Shown: positions 1 through 7,173, counted from the stretch's first letter. The stretch is 10,500 nt of DNA from JAJZQD01 sp021847735 (GCA_027324025.1 DAHVYW010000074.1:1-10500), one strand, 5' to 3'. Translations and numbers: made by a program. Notes: generated by a model from the letters alone, not told the origin.

Positions 1-124
1 CTTGCCCCATTGTCGACAAGCAGAGGGTAATTGCCGCCGTAAGGGTAGTTTTGCCGTGGTCTACGTGACCGATAGTCCCTACGTTAACGTGGGGTTTTGT
101 ACGCTCAAATTTTGCTTTTCCCAT
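1..124 (-). CDS. tuf: Elongation factor Tu, N-terminal 41 codons (partial at window edge)
   Basis: EF-Tu is the GTPase that carries aminoacyl-tRNA to the ribosomal A site in the cytoplasm. Only the first 41 codons are inside the window; the frame is open to base 1 and continues beyond it. The reverse-strand translation begins MGKAKFERTKPHVNVGTIGH and contains the P-loop GHVDHGKT at residues 19-26, followed by TLTAAIT, which is diagnostic for EF-Tu. The ATG at 124-122 is preceded by a strong AAGGAGG at 140-134 with 9 nt spacing, so the start is secure. It follows fusA by 87 bp in the same direction, the usual place for tuf at the end of the str operon. Residue 2 is Gly where Ala is common, and Cys35 follows the first helix; both look like tolerated variation. 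The short reading is enough for the family but not for a check of the rest of the protein. Confidence 0.96.
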   Translation of the reverse strand, partial: MGKAKFERTKPHVNVGTIGHVDHGKTTLTAAITLCLSTMGQ

Positions 125-211
125 TTTATCTTTCCTCCTTAAATCCTTGTTTGTATTATTTTATTATATTACCAGCCGCCGGCTGTAAAAAGCAAGCCGC
201 TGATTGCCAGT
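125..211 (-). promoter_or_regulatory. fusA-tuf spacer: small GC hairpin and possible weak tuf promoter
   Basis: This 87-bp spacer holds a dyad at 173-185 (CAGCC, 3-nt loop, GGCTG) and, on the minus strand just downstream, an AT-rich tract with an exact TATAAT at 168-163. Seventeen bp upstream of that box the hexamer is TTTTTA (191-186), only 3 of 6 matches to a sigma-A -35 box; TTGCTT at 195-190 is better but leaves a 21-bp spacer. No U run follows the dyad on the transcript, so it is not a standard terminator. An internal promoter boosting tuf would fit the need for far more EF-Tu than EF-G, but the sequence supports it only weakly. Confidence 0.25.
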
Positions 212-2287
212 TTATCCCTGCCTTTTGGCAATAATTCCTTCGGCAATGTTTTTCGGAACTTCCTCATAGTGAGATGTTTGCATGGTATATACTCCGCGCC
301 CTTGGGTTTTGGAACGCAGGTCAGTGGCATAACCGAACATTTCCGCCAGAGGAACAAACCCTCTGATAACCTGGGTGCCACTCCTTGGCTCCATACCTTC
401 AATCTTGCCGCGGCGTGAGTTTATGTCTCCCATTACATCGCCCATGTATTCTTCAGGTACTACAACTTCAACTCTCATAACCGGTTCCAGAATCACAGGC
501 TTTGCTTTGGAAGCCGCATTTTTGAAGGCCATGGAACCAGCAATCTTAAATGCCATTTCCGAAGAGTCAACATCGTGGTATGAACCGTCAAACAATGTCG
601 CTTTCATGTCAATGGCTGGGTACCCTGCAAGGATTCCGTTTGCCATTGCTTCCTTAATCCCGGCCTCTACCGGAGCAACATATTCTCTTGGAACAACACC
701 CCCAACAATCTTGTTGGCAAACTCAAAACCTTTACCCGGCTCCAATGGTTCCAATTCAATCCAGACATGACCGTACTGGCCACGTCCGCCGGACTGGCGA
801 ACAAATTTGCCTTCAGCCTTAACCGTCCCTCTAATGGTTTCCTTAAAGGCAACCTGAGGCCGGCCAACATTGGCGTCAACTTTAAACTCACGGAGCATCC
901 GGTCAACAATAATCTCTAAGTGCAGTTCTCCCATGCCGGAGATAATGGTCTGTCCCGTTTCCTGGTCGGTCCGGATCCGGAATGTCGGGTCTTCTTCGGC
1001 CAACCTCTGGAGGGCCAGGCCCATCTTTTCCTGGTCGGCTTTGGTTTTCGGTTCGATTGCAACATCGATAACAGGCTCTGGAAACTCCATTTGTTCAAGA
1101 ACTATAGGATCCTTCTCATCACAAAGGGTGTCGCCGGTTGAAACATCCTTGGGCCCAACGGCTGCAGCGATATCTCCAGTGAAAACCTCTACAATCTCTT
1201 CCCGGTGGTTAGCATGCATTTGTAGAATCCGGCCGATTCTTTCCTTTTTGTTCTTTGACGAGTTGTAAACGTACGATCCGGATTTAAGCGTGCCGGAGTA
1301 TACTCTGAAAAAAGCCAGCTTACCTACATAAGGGTCAGCCATTATCTTGAAGGCAAGGGCTGAAAACGGTACATCGTCACTGGCCTCTCTTTTGTCTTCC
1401 GCCCCAGTATCGGGGTTGACACCCTTAATTGGCGGGACATCAACAGGGGCGGGCATATAATCCACAACTGCGTCTAAAAGTGGCTGCACACCTTTGTTTT
1501 TGAAAGCTGAACCACAGAGAACGGGAATAAATTTAACGGCTATGGTAGCCTTCCTTATTCCTTGTTTAATCTCTTCCTCAGTAAGTTCTTCACCTTCTAA
1601 GTATTTCATCATTAAATCTTCGTCAGATTCCGAAACGGCCTCAATCAACTTCTCCCGGTATTCAGCCGCTACATCGGCCAGTTCTGGCGGAATGTCCGCT
1701 AATTCGCTGGTAGTTCCCAGGTCATCGGTATATATAAGTGCTCTCTTCGTAATTAAATCTATAATTCCAAGAAATTTATCCTCAGACCCTATAGGAATCT
1801 GTAAGGCAACGGGGTTGGCCCCCAGCCGTTCCTTAATCATGTTCAGGCCCCTAAAGAAATCAGCGCCCACACGGTCCATTTTGTTTATAAAAGCCAGCCG
1901 GGGAACACCATATTTGTCAGCTTGTCGCCACACGGTTTCAGACTGGGGTTCTACGCCACCGACTGAACAAAAAACTGCCACTGCCCCATCGAGAACCCGG
2001 AGGGATCTTTCCACCTCTACGGTAAAGTCCACGTGCCCAGGTGTGTCTATAATATTGATACGATGACCCTTCCAGTCACAAGTAGTAGCAGCAGATGTGA
2101 TAGTAATGCCGCGTTCTTGTTCCTGAACCATCCAATCCATAGTAGCAGCGCCGTCGTGGACTTCGCCGATTTTATGAACTTTACCGGTATAAAACAGTAT
2201 TCTTTCAGTAGTAGTTGTTTTTCCGGCATCAATATGGGCCATAATACCAATATTGCGAGTTCTTTCTAAACTATATTTTCTAGCCAC
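212..2287 (-). CDS. fusA: Elongation factor G
   Basis: EF-G is the ribosomal translocase; with GTP it moves tRNAs and mRNA after peptide bond formation, and with RRF it recycles ribosomes. The 691-residue product has the normal EF-G length and full domain set. The GTPase motifs are intact: AHIDAGKT at 17-24 (P-loop), the switch I stretch ending RGITI at 59-63, DTPGH at 81-85, NKMD at 135-138 and GSAFKNKG near 259-266. Domain IV carries the loop SGGRGQYGHV at 499-508, and the C-terminal part continues through domain V to AKRQG. The start is GTG at 2287-2285, with AAAGGAGGA 6 nt upstream and no better upstream codon. It lies 58 bp after rpsG and 87 bp before tuf, the classic str-operon position. 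There is no frameshift or missing motif. It is the canonical translational EF-G, not a TetM-type or EF-G2 paralogue, judging by its context and uninterrupted consensus motifs. Confidence 0.99.
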   Translation of the reverse strand: MARKYSLERTRNIGIMAHIDAGKTTTTERILFYTGKVHKIGEVHDGAATMDWMVQEQERGITITSAATTCDWKGHRINIIDTPGHVDFTVEVERSLRVLDGAVAVFCSVGGVEPQSETVWRQADKYGVPRLAFINKMDRVGADFFRGLNMIKERLGANPVALQIPIGSEDKFLGIIDLITKRALIYTDDLGTTSELADIPPELADVAAEYREKLIEAVSESDEDLMMKYLEGEELTEEEIKQGIRKATIAVKFIPVLCGSAFKNKGVQPLLDAVVDYMPAPVDVPPIKGVNPDTGAEDKREASDDVPFSALAFKIMADPYVGKLAFFRVYSGTLKSGSYVYNSSKNKKERIGRILQMHANHREEIVEVFTGDIAAAVGPKDVSTGDTLCDEKDPIVLEQMEFPEPVIDVAIEPKTKADQEKMGLALQRLAEEDPTFRIRTDQETGQTIISGMGELHLEIIVDRMLREFKVDANVGRPQVAFKETIRGTVKAEGKFVRQSGGRGQYGHVWIELEPLEPGKGFEFANKIVGGVVPREYVAPVEAGIKEAMANGILAGYPAIDMKATLFDGSYHDVDSSEMAFKIAGSMAFKNAASKAKPVILEPVMRVEVVVPEEYMGDVMGDINSRRGKIEGMEPRSGTQVIRGFVPLAEMFGYATDLRSKTQGRGVYTMQTSHYEEVPKNIAEGIIAKRQG

Positions 2288-2293
2288 AATATG

Positions 2294-2302
2294 TCCTCCT
2301 TT
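2294..2302 (-). promoter_or_regulatory. Ribosome binding site deciding the GTG start of fusA
   Basis: The minus strand reads AAAGGAGGA here, a near-perfect anti-SD match, 6 nt before the GTG at 2287. It settles the GTG as the start, since there is no in-frame ATG nearby and MARKYSLERTRN is the usual EF-G N-terminus. Confidence 0.85.
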
Positions 2303-2345
2303 CTACCTCGAGGCGAAAATACACGCAATAAATCAGATTACTGAA

Positions 2346-2819
2346 TTACCACCTGTAGTGTGCAAAAGCCTTGTTAGCTTCTGCCATTTTATGAGTGTCT
2401 TCTCTTTTCTTTACAGAACCGCCGGTACTGTTGGCAGCATCCATAATCTCACCGGCCAACTTATCCTGCATGGTCTTTTCCCCACCGCGCTTGCGGCAGA
2501 AACCCACCAACCAGCGAAGACCAAGGGTTTGCTTACGATCGGAACGCACCTCAATAGGCACCTGATAGTTTGCTCCACCGACGCGGCGGGCTTTAACCTC
2601 AAGAACCGGCATAATGTTTTTCATGGCAGCCTCAAAAACCTCCAATGGGTTTTTGCCTGTCTTCTCTTTTACTATATCAAAAGCATTATAACAAATCTGT
2701 TCGGCAGTTCCCTTTTCCCCTTTGAGCATGATCTGGTTAATCAGCTTAGTAACAACCTTGCTGTTATATATCGGGTCAGGCAGAACTTCCCTTTTGGCAA
2801 TATAACCTCTTCTGGGCAA
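2346..2819 (-). CDS. rpsG: 30S ribosomal protein S7
   Basis: S7 is a primary binding protein of the 16S rRNA 3' major domain; it nucleates assembly of the 30S head and lines the E site. The product has 157 residues, about the standard 156. It starts MPRRGYIAKREVLPDPIYNS and contains GGANYQVPIEV (81-91), R-rich segments and the C-terminal AHYRW, all typical of bacterial S7. The start codon is TTG (2819-2817); the next in-frame ATG lies about 30 codons in and would remove the conserved N-terminus. An unusual G-run ribosome binding site precedes it. It sits 41 bp after rpsL and 58 bp before fusA. In E. coli, S7 represses translation through the rpsL-rpsG spacer, but the spacer here is too short for that known structure, so autoregulation of that type is not supported by the sequence. 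Confidence 0.98.
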   Translation of the reverse strand: MPRRGYIAKREVLPDPIYNSKVVTKLINQIMLKGEKGTAEQICYNAFDIVKEKTGKNPLEVFEAAMKNIMPVLEVKARRVGGANYQVPIEVRSDRKQTLGLRWLVGFCRKRGGEKTMQDKLAGEIMDAANSTGGSVKKREDTHKMAEANKAFAHYRW

Positions 2820-2827
2820 TTTGTTTT

Positions 2828-2836
2828 CCCCCCTTT
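2828..2836 (-). promoter_or_regulatory. G-run ribosome binding site of rpsG
   Basis: The minus strand reads AAAGGGGGG, 8 nt before the TTG start of rpsG. No AGGAGG is present, so pairing to the anti-SD must use the G run, partly through G-U pairs. This is unlike the AGGAGG sites of rpsL, fusA and tuf in the same operon. Confidence 0.7.
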
Positions 2837-2839
2837 ATA

Positions 2840-2856
2840 AATCTAGGTAATCTAGA
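2840..2856 (-). repeat. Short direct and inverted repeat in the rpsL-rpsG spacer
   Basis: AATCTAG occurs twice on the + strand, at 2840-2846 and 2849-2855, with a 9-bp period. The same bases also make an inverted repeat, TCTAG (2842-2846) and CTAGA (2852-2856), with a 5-nt loop. It sits just upstream of the rpsG ribosome binding site. The stem is weak and AT-rich, so a function is unproven. Confidence 0.35.
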
Positions 2857-2860
2857 AAAA

Positions 2861-3238
2861 TTATTTTGCTTTGGGTCTCTTGGCTCCGTATTTGGAACGA
2901 CTCTGGTTCCGGTTTTGAACACCTGCAGTATCCAACGCGCCGCGAACAATATGATATCTCACACCCGGCAGGTCTTTTACCCGACCACCCCTAACGAGAA
3001 CAACGGAGTGTTCCTGAAGGTTGTGGCCAATTCCCGGGATATAAGAGGTAACCTCTATGCCGTTTGTTAGTCTTACCCTTGCTACCTTACGCAATGCGGA
3101 GTTAGGCTTTTTAGGCGTAGTCGTATAAACCCTGGTACATACGCCCCTTTTTTGCGGGGACTCCTTTAACGCCGGTGCTGTTGATTTTTTCTTTACCATT
3201 TCCCTGCGGTTACGAACCAACTGGCTAATAGTAGGCAT
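2861..3238 (-). CDS. rpsL: 30S ribosomal protein S12
   Basis: S12 sits at the decoding centre of the 30S subunit, where it contributes to codon-anticodon proofreading. The 125-residue product has the normal length and begins MPTISQLVRNRREM. The two conserved loops are intact: TTPKKPNSALRK around 40-51, with Lys43 and Lys44, and GRVKDLPGVRYH around 85-96, with Lys88 and Asp89. The lysines are the positions (E. coli Lys42 and Lys87) where streptomycin-resistance changes usually occur; here they are wild type. Asp89 matches the residue methylthiolated by RimO in E. coli. The C-terminus is basic (SRSKYGAKRPKAK). The ATG at 3238 is preceded by AAGGAGGTG (3253-3245) at 6 nt, the best ribosome binding site in the window. 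It lies 113 bp after the L7Ae-like gene and 41 bp before rpsG. Confidence 0.99.
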   Translation of the reverse strand: MPTISQLVRNRREMVKKKSTAPALKESPQKRGVCTRVYTTTPKKPNSALRKVARVRLTNGIEVTSYIPGIGHNLQEHSVVLVRGGRVKDLPGVRYHIVRGALDTAGVQNRNQSRSKYGAKRPKAK

Positions 3239-3277
3239 CTACTGCACCTCCTTCCTATAAAACTACAATAACAATAT

Positions 3278-3307
3278 CTTTGCCCCTCACCTTGGCAAGG
3301 GGCAAAG
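3278..3307 (-). promoter_or_regulatory. Strong hairpin between the L7Ae-like gene and rpsL
   Basis: Bases 3278-3287 (CTTTGCCCCT) pair perfectly with 3298-3307 (AGGGGCAAAG), a 10-bp stem with a 10-nt loop. On the transcript it ends about 25 nt upstream of the rpsL ribosome binding site. The bases after it on the minus strand (ATATTGTTATTG) are U-rich but not a clean U run, so a strong intrinsic terminator is unlikely. A run of eight A's (3323-3316) precedes it on the minus strand. It could be an RNase processing site, an attenuator, a regulatory leader for rpsL, or an mRNA-stabilising stem. A weak promoter, TTGCCA at the loop and TATTGT 16 bp on, could also overlap it. The stem is seen directly; the role is open. 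Confidence 0.55.
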
Positions 3308-3351
3308 AACAAACCTTTTTTTTCGTTTGAACACCCCAGATTGGAACTATC

Positions 3352-3603
3352 CTATTCTTCAATCAGAGCCGCCGAAGCGCATCCTACTTCGATGCCACAG
3401 GCTTTACCCAAATTCTTCATTGTATCAATCGTCACAACAGGGACGCCTTTTTCCTGGCAGTGCCGAACCAAAGGTCTAATCACGTGTTGTTCCGCATCGG
3501 AAGCTACAAATACCTTCTTAGCAAGCCCCTTTTCCAGGGCCTTTAGAGTTTGTTTGGTACCAATAATCTTCTTTTTGGCACTCTCCAAACTGCTAATGGG
3601 CAC
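3352..3603 (-). CDS. rplGB: L7Ae-family ribosome-associated RNA-binding protein (YbxF/RplGB type)
   Basis: This 83-residue protein belongs to the L7Ae/L30e/S12e/Gadd45 family. In Bacillus subtilis its counterpart YbxF lies at the same place, between rpoC and rpsL, and is known to bind kink-turn RNA; its cellular role is not settled. Seen here are the N-terminal helix, the RNA-contact stretch IGTKQTLKAL at 14-23, the core strand KKVFVASDAEQHV around 29-41, and the end segment NLGKACGIEVGCASAAL around 64-80, all family features. Length matches YbxF (about 82). The start is GTG at 3603-3601, 5 nt after an AAG plus eight-G ribosome binding site; the stop is TAG. It follows rpoC by 47 bp, so it is probably cotranscribed. 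It is too small to be anything other than a single L7Ae domain. The exact symbol varies between genomes (ybxF, rplGB, rpl7ae). Confidence 0.92.
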   Translation of the reverse strand: MPISSLESAKKKIIGTKQTLKALEKGLAKKVFVASDAEQHVIRPLVRHCQEKGVPVVTIDTMKNLGKACGIEVGCASAALIEE

Positions 3604-3608
3604 TATAA

Positions 3609-3618
3609 CCCCCCCCTT
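3609..3618 (-). promoter_or_regulatory. Eight-G ribosome binding site of the L7Ae-like gene
   Basis: The minus strand reads AAGGGGGGGG, 5 nt before the GTG start at 3603. The uninterrupted run of eight G's is unusual for this operon and is a homopolymer that could vary in length between strains or be misread in sequencing. Confidence 0.65.
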
Positions 3619-3650
3619 CAGAAATCAGACACTTTTAAATAATATCACCA

Positions 3651-6600
3651 TTAATCTGTACTGTCAAGATTATTCAAGCCTGGTTGTTCAACAACCGGAA
3701 TAATTTTTATGTTTCTATAGCGCGACATCCCTGTTCCGGCAGGTACCAGCTTACCGATGATAACGTTTTCCTTAAGGCCGAGAAGGGGATCAAGCTTGCC
3801 CTTGATTGCCGCTTCTGTAAGAACCCTTGTGGTTTCCTGGAACGATGCGGCCGACAGGAACGAATCGGTTGCCAGCGAGGCCTTTGTAATCCCAAGGAGA
3901 ACCGGACGGGCCGTAGACGGCTGTCCGCCGCCGGCAATAGCCCCTGCGTTTTCTTCCTCGAAATCAAATACATCAATCAGTCCTCCCGGCAGTAACTCTG
4001 TATCACCGGGATCCTCAATTTTAACTTTGCGCAGCATCTGGCGGACCATAACCTCGATATGCTTGTCGTTAATATCAACGCCCTGCAGCCTGTAAACCCG
4101 CTGCACCTCATGCACCAGATACATCTGAACACCCTTAAGGCCTTTAATCTTCAGCATATCGTGGGGGTTGACAGAACCCTCGGTTAATTCGTCCCCTGCA
4201 GATATTTTCTGCCCTTCCTTCACCCTCATGCGGGCTCCGTAAGGAACCTGGTAAGTCTCCCGCTCCCCGTTATCGCTGATAACTTCGATTTCACGGCGGC
4301 CTTTAACTTCCTGAACCTTAATCTGCCCGTCGATTTCCGTGATTACTGCCTGACCCTTGGGTTTCCGGGCCTCAAAAAGCTCCTCTACCCTGGGAAGACC
4401 TTGAGTAATATCATCTCCGGCAACCCCACCGGTGTGGAATGTCCGCATTGTCAACTGGGTACCCGGTTCGCCGATGGACTGCGCAGCGATAATTCCCACC
4501 GCTTCACCGATATCCACCTGCCGTCCCGTGGCCAGGTTACGACCATAGCATTTTTTACAAACGCCGTACCTCGTTTTACAGGTTAGCACCGAGCGGATCC
4601 TAACCTTATCAATACCGGCCGCCAAGGCTTCTCCGGCCATTGCTTCGGAAATCTCTTCGTTGGCCTGTACTATAACTTCTTTGGTTTTCGGATTAATGAT
4701 TTCATCAACGGCAATTCTTCCGATAATCCGGTCTTCAAGTTTTTCAATGGTCTCGTTGCCGTCCTTGATTTCATCAACCTCGATACCATTAGTAGTGCCG
4801 CAATCGTCCTCCCGAACGATTACATCCTGGGCAACATCCACAAGCCGTCTTGTCAGGTATCCGGAGTCAGCCGTTCTAAGTGCTGTATCCGCCAAACCCT
4901 TCCTGGCCCCGTGAGTGGAAATGAAGTATTCCAGTACAGTTAAGCCTTCACGGAAATTGGCTTTAATGGGAAGGTCAATAATCCGCCCCGACGGGTCAGC
5001 CATCAACCCCCGCATTCCGGCTAACTGCCGGATCTGCTGGATGTTACCACGGGCACCGGAAGTAGCCATCATATAGACAGGATTGAACTTGTCAAGGGTC
5101 TTCAGCAATGCTTCAGTAACTTTCTCAGTGGCCTCGCTCCATGTCTCTATAACCTTTTGGTAACGTTCTTCTTCTGTAATCAAGCCTCTCCGGTATTGCA
5201 GTTCAATCGTTTCCACGATTTTTTCGGAGCCTGCCAAAATCACTTTCTTTTCTTCGGGAATCGTGATGTCGTTGATGCCAATTGTAATTCCAGCCCTGGT
5301 TGCGTACAAGTACCCAAGTTTTTTGAGCCCGTCAAGCAGCGCGGCTGTTTTCGCGTAACCCAGGTCCCTGTAGGCCTTGGCTACAACATTACCAAGGACC
5401 TTCTTGCTGGCAATTTCATTTATATAGCCGAGTTCTTCGGGAATAACCTCATTAAATATAATTCTCCCGACTGTAGTCTCCAGTAACGAGCCATCGGCTA
5501 TTCGTATTTTAACCCTGGCGTGCAAATCGGCGTTTCCCGTACGGTATGCCATTATAGCTTCAGAAGCATCCCGCAGGACTTTACCTTCACCTACTACCCC
5601 TTTTTTCTCCAATGTCAGGTAATAACAACCAAGTACCATATCCTGAGTAGGAATCGCCACCGGGCGGCCGTCTTTGGGGTTAAGTATATTGTGAGCGGAC
5701 AGCATCAAAAGCCTGGATTCGGCTTGGGCCTCGGCCGAAAGAGGAACGTGTACGGCCATTTGGTCACCGTCGAAGTCAGCATTATAAGCTGTACACACCA
5801 TCGGGTGAATCTGGATGGCCCTACCCTCAACCAGTACAGGCTCAAAGGCCTGAATACCCAGCCTGTGCAAGGTCGGAGCACGGTTTAGGAGCACCGGGTG
5901 GTCTTTGATAACCTCCTCCAGCACATCCCAAACTTCCGGGCGTACGCGCTCAACCATTCTCTTGGCACTCTTAATGTTATGGGCAAACCCGTCATTCACG
6001 AGTTTTTTCATTACAAAGGGTTTAAATAATTCAAGAGCCATTTCCTTTGGCAGGCCGCACTGATGAAGTAACAGCTCTGGTCCTACCACAATAACGGAGC
6101 GGCCTGAATAGTCAACCCGTTTCCCCAACAGGTTTTGCCTGAAGCGGCCCTGTTTTCCCTTCAGCATATCGCTTAAGGACTTTAGCGGCCTGTTACCAGG
6201 TCCGGTAACCGGGCGCCCGCGCCTTCCGTTGTCGATCAGGGCGTCAACTGCTTCCTGAAGCATCCTCTTCTCATTGCGGACAATTATGTCAGGTGCCCCA
6301 AGGTCTAACAATCTCTTTAACCTATTATTCCGGTTTATTACCCTACGGTAAAGGTCGTTTAGGTCCGAGGTGGCAAAACGCCCACCGTCAAGCTGGACCA
6401 TCGGCCGCAATTCCGGCGGTATTACCGGAATGACGTCCATTACCATCCACTCGGGGCGGTTGCCGGATTTCCGAAAAGCCTCTACGACCTCCAGTCGGCG
6501 GATGGCTCTTACTTTACGCTGGCCGCTGACTTCTTTCAACTCCTGCCTGAGTTCCTTGGACAGGTTTTCAAGTTCAATCTCTTCTAAAAGCTTTTTAACG

Positions 6601-7121
6601 GCTTCCGCGCCCATTGCGGCCTTAAAAAGGTTGCCGTATTTTTCACGGTACTCCCGGTATTCTGTCTCTGTCAGCAGCTGCTTTTTCATTAAGGGAGTTT
6701 CCCCGGGTTCAACAACTATGTAGGAAACAAAATACAGTATTTTTTCCAATGACCGCGGGGACATGTCTAGCAGTAATCCCATCCTGCTGGGAATGCCCTT
6801 GAAATACCAAATATGGGAAACCGGCGCCGCTAGTTCGATGTGGCCTAACCGCTCACGCCGGACTTTTGACCGGGTAACTTCTACCCCACACCTGTCACAG
6901 ATTATTCCCTTGTACCTTACCCTCTTATATTTACCGCAATGGCACTCCCAGTCCCGGGTCGGGCCAAAAATCCGTTCACAAAACAAACCGTCACGTTCAG
7001 GTTTTAATGTCCGGTAGTTAATCGTTTCAGGTTTCCTAACTTCACCACTGCTCCAACCCCTGATTAGCTCCGGAGAAGCCAAACCAATCCGCATCCGGTC
7101 AAAATTATTTACATCCAACAA
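3651..7121 (-). CDS. rpoC: DNA-directed RNA polymerase subunit beta'
   Basis: Beta' forms one pincer of RNA polymerase and supplies the catalytic magnesium site. The 1156-residue product is somewhat shorter than the 1199 of Bacillus subtilis but has all the core. Seen in order: the N-terminal zinc ribbon with Cys60, Cys62, Cys75 and Cys78; the clamp and coiled-coil region (about 200-310); the catalytic NADFDGDQMAVH at 447-458 with Asp449, Asp451 and Asp453; the bridge helix around 735-772; the second zinc site with Cys774, Cys848, Cys855 and Cys858; and the trigger loop around 893-920 without the large insertion seen in Proteobacteria. The start is TTG at 7121-7119, 9 nt after AAGGGAG (7137-7131); a second TTG follows directly, and MLDVNNFDRMRIGLASPE is the expected N-terminus. 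It follows rpoB by 52 bp and precedes the L7Ae-like gene by 47 bp. There is no frameshift. Confidence 0.99.
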   Translation of the reverse strand: MLDVNNFDRMRIGLASPELIRGWSSGEVRKPETINYRTLKPERDGLFCERIFGPTRDWECHCGKYKRVRYKGIICDRCGVEVTRSKVRRERLGHIELAAPVSHIWYFKGIPSRMGLLLDMSPRSLEKILYFVSYIVVEPGETPLMKKQLLTETEYREYREKYGNLFKAAMGAEAVKKLLEEIELENLSKELRQELKEVSGQRKVRAIRRLEVVEAFRKSGNRPEWMVMDVIPVIPPELRPMVQLDGGRFATSDLNDLYRRVINRNNRLKRLLDLGAPDIIVRNEKRMLQEAVDALIDNGRRGRPVTGPGNRPLKSLSDMLKGKQGRFRQNLLGKRVDYSGRSVIVVGPELLLHQCGLPKEMALELFKPFVMKKLVNDGFAHNIKSAKRMVERVRPEVWDVLEEVIKDHPVLLNRAPTLHRLGIQAFEPVLVEGRAIQIHPMVCTAYNADFDGDQMAVHVPLSAEAQAESRLLMLSAHNILNPKDGRPVAIPTQDMVLGCYYLTLEKKGVVGEGKVLRDASEAIMAYRTGNADLHARVKIRIADGSLLETTVGRIIFNEVIPEELGYINEIASKKVLGNVVAKAYRDLGYAKTAALLDGLKKLGYLYATRAGITIGINDITIPEEKKVILAGSEKIVETIELQYRRGLITEEERYQKVIETWSEATEKVTEALLKTLDKFNPVYMMATSGARGNIQQIRQLAGMRGLMADPSGRIIDLPIKANFREGLTVLEYFISTHGARKGLADTALRTADSGYLTRRLVDVAQDVIVREDDCGTTNGIEVDEIKDGNETIEKLEDRIIGRIAVDEIINPKTKEVIVQANEEISEAMAGEALAAGIDKVRIRSVLTCKTRYGVCKKCYGRNLATGRQVDIGEAVGIIAAQSIGEPGTQLTMRTFHTGGVAGDDITQGLPRVEELFEARKPKGQAVITEIDGQIKVQEVKGRREIEVISDNGERETYQVPYGARMRVKEGQKISAGDELTEGSVNPHDMLKIKGLKGVQMYLVHEVQRVYRLQGVDINDKHIEVMVRQMLRKVKIEDPGDTELLPGGLIDVFDFEEENAGAIAGGGQPSTARPVLLGITKASLATDSFLSAASFQETTRVLTEAAIKGKLDPLLGLKENVIIGKLVPAGTGMSRYRNIKIIPVVEQPGLNNLDSTD

Positions 7122-7130
7122 AGGGCCACT

Positions 7131-7137
7131 CTCCCTT
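7131..7137 (-). promoter_or_regulatory. Ribosome binding site deciding the TTG start of rpoC
   Basis: AAGGGAG on the minus strand lies 9 nt before the TTG at 7121 and 12 nt before the next TTG at 7118. The spacing favours the first TTG. No ATG is available before residue 10 of the reading frame. Confidence 0.65.
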
Positions 7138-7173
7138 CACCGTTTTAGTATAGTAACGCTTTATCCGGATCAC

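Noticed and set aside
173..185. Terminator between fusA and tuf
   Set aside because: The 5-bp stem has no following U run on the transcript, and tuf is expected to be read through from fusA at least in part.
1494..2066. A 190-codon open frame on the + strand inside fusA
   Set aside because: It is fully antisense to the EF-G GTPase domain, Ser/Ile-rich without motifs, and has the look of a shadow frame.
2253..2840. A 195-codon open frame on the + strand across rpsG and the fusA start
   Set aside because: It runs antisense to rpsG and the start of fusA, both certain genes, has no recognisable domain, and no clear ribosome binding site. It is a by-product of codon bias in the opposite strand.
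3278..3307. The rpsL-upstream hairpin as a K-turn bound by the L7Ae-like protein
   Set aside because: A K-turn needs a 3-nt bulge next to tandem G-A pairs. The stem is continuous, and the loop has no GA on the 5' side to pair with the UGA on the other, so the motif is not there.
3278..3323. A Rho-independent terminator on the + strand (hairpin then T8 at 3316-3323)
   Set aside because: The T run is 8 nt away from the stem base, too far for a standard terminator, and no + strand gene ends here.
7122..7173. Promoter or separate gene in the rpoB-rpoC spacer
   Set aside because: The 52 bp hold only the rpoC ribosome binding site; no paired -35/-10 boxes or stem stand out.
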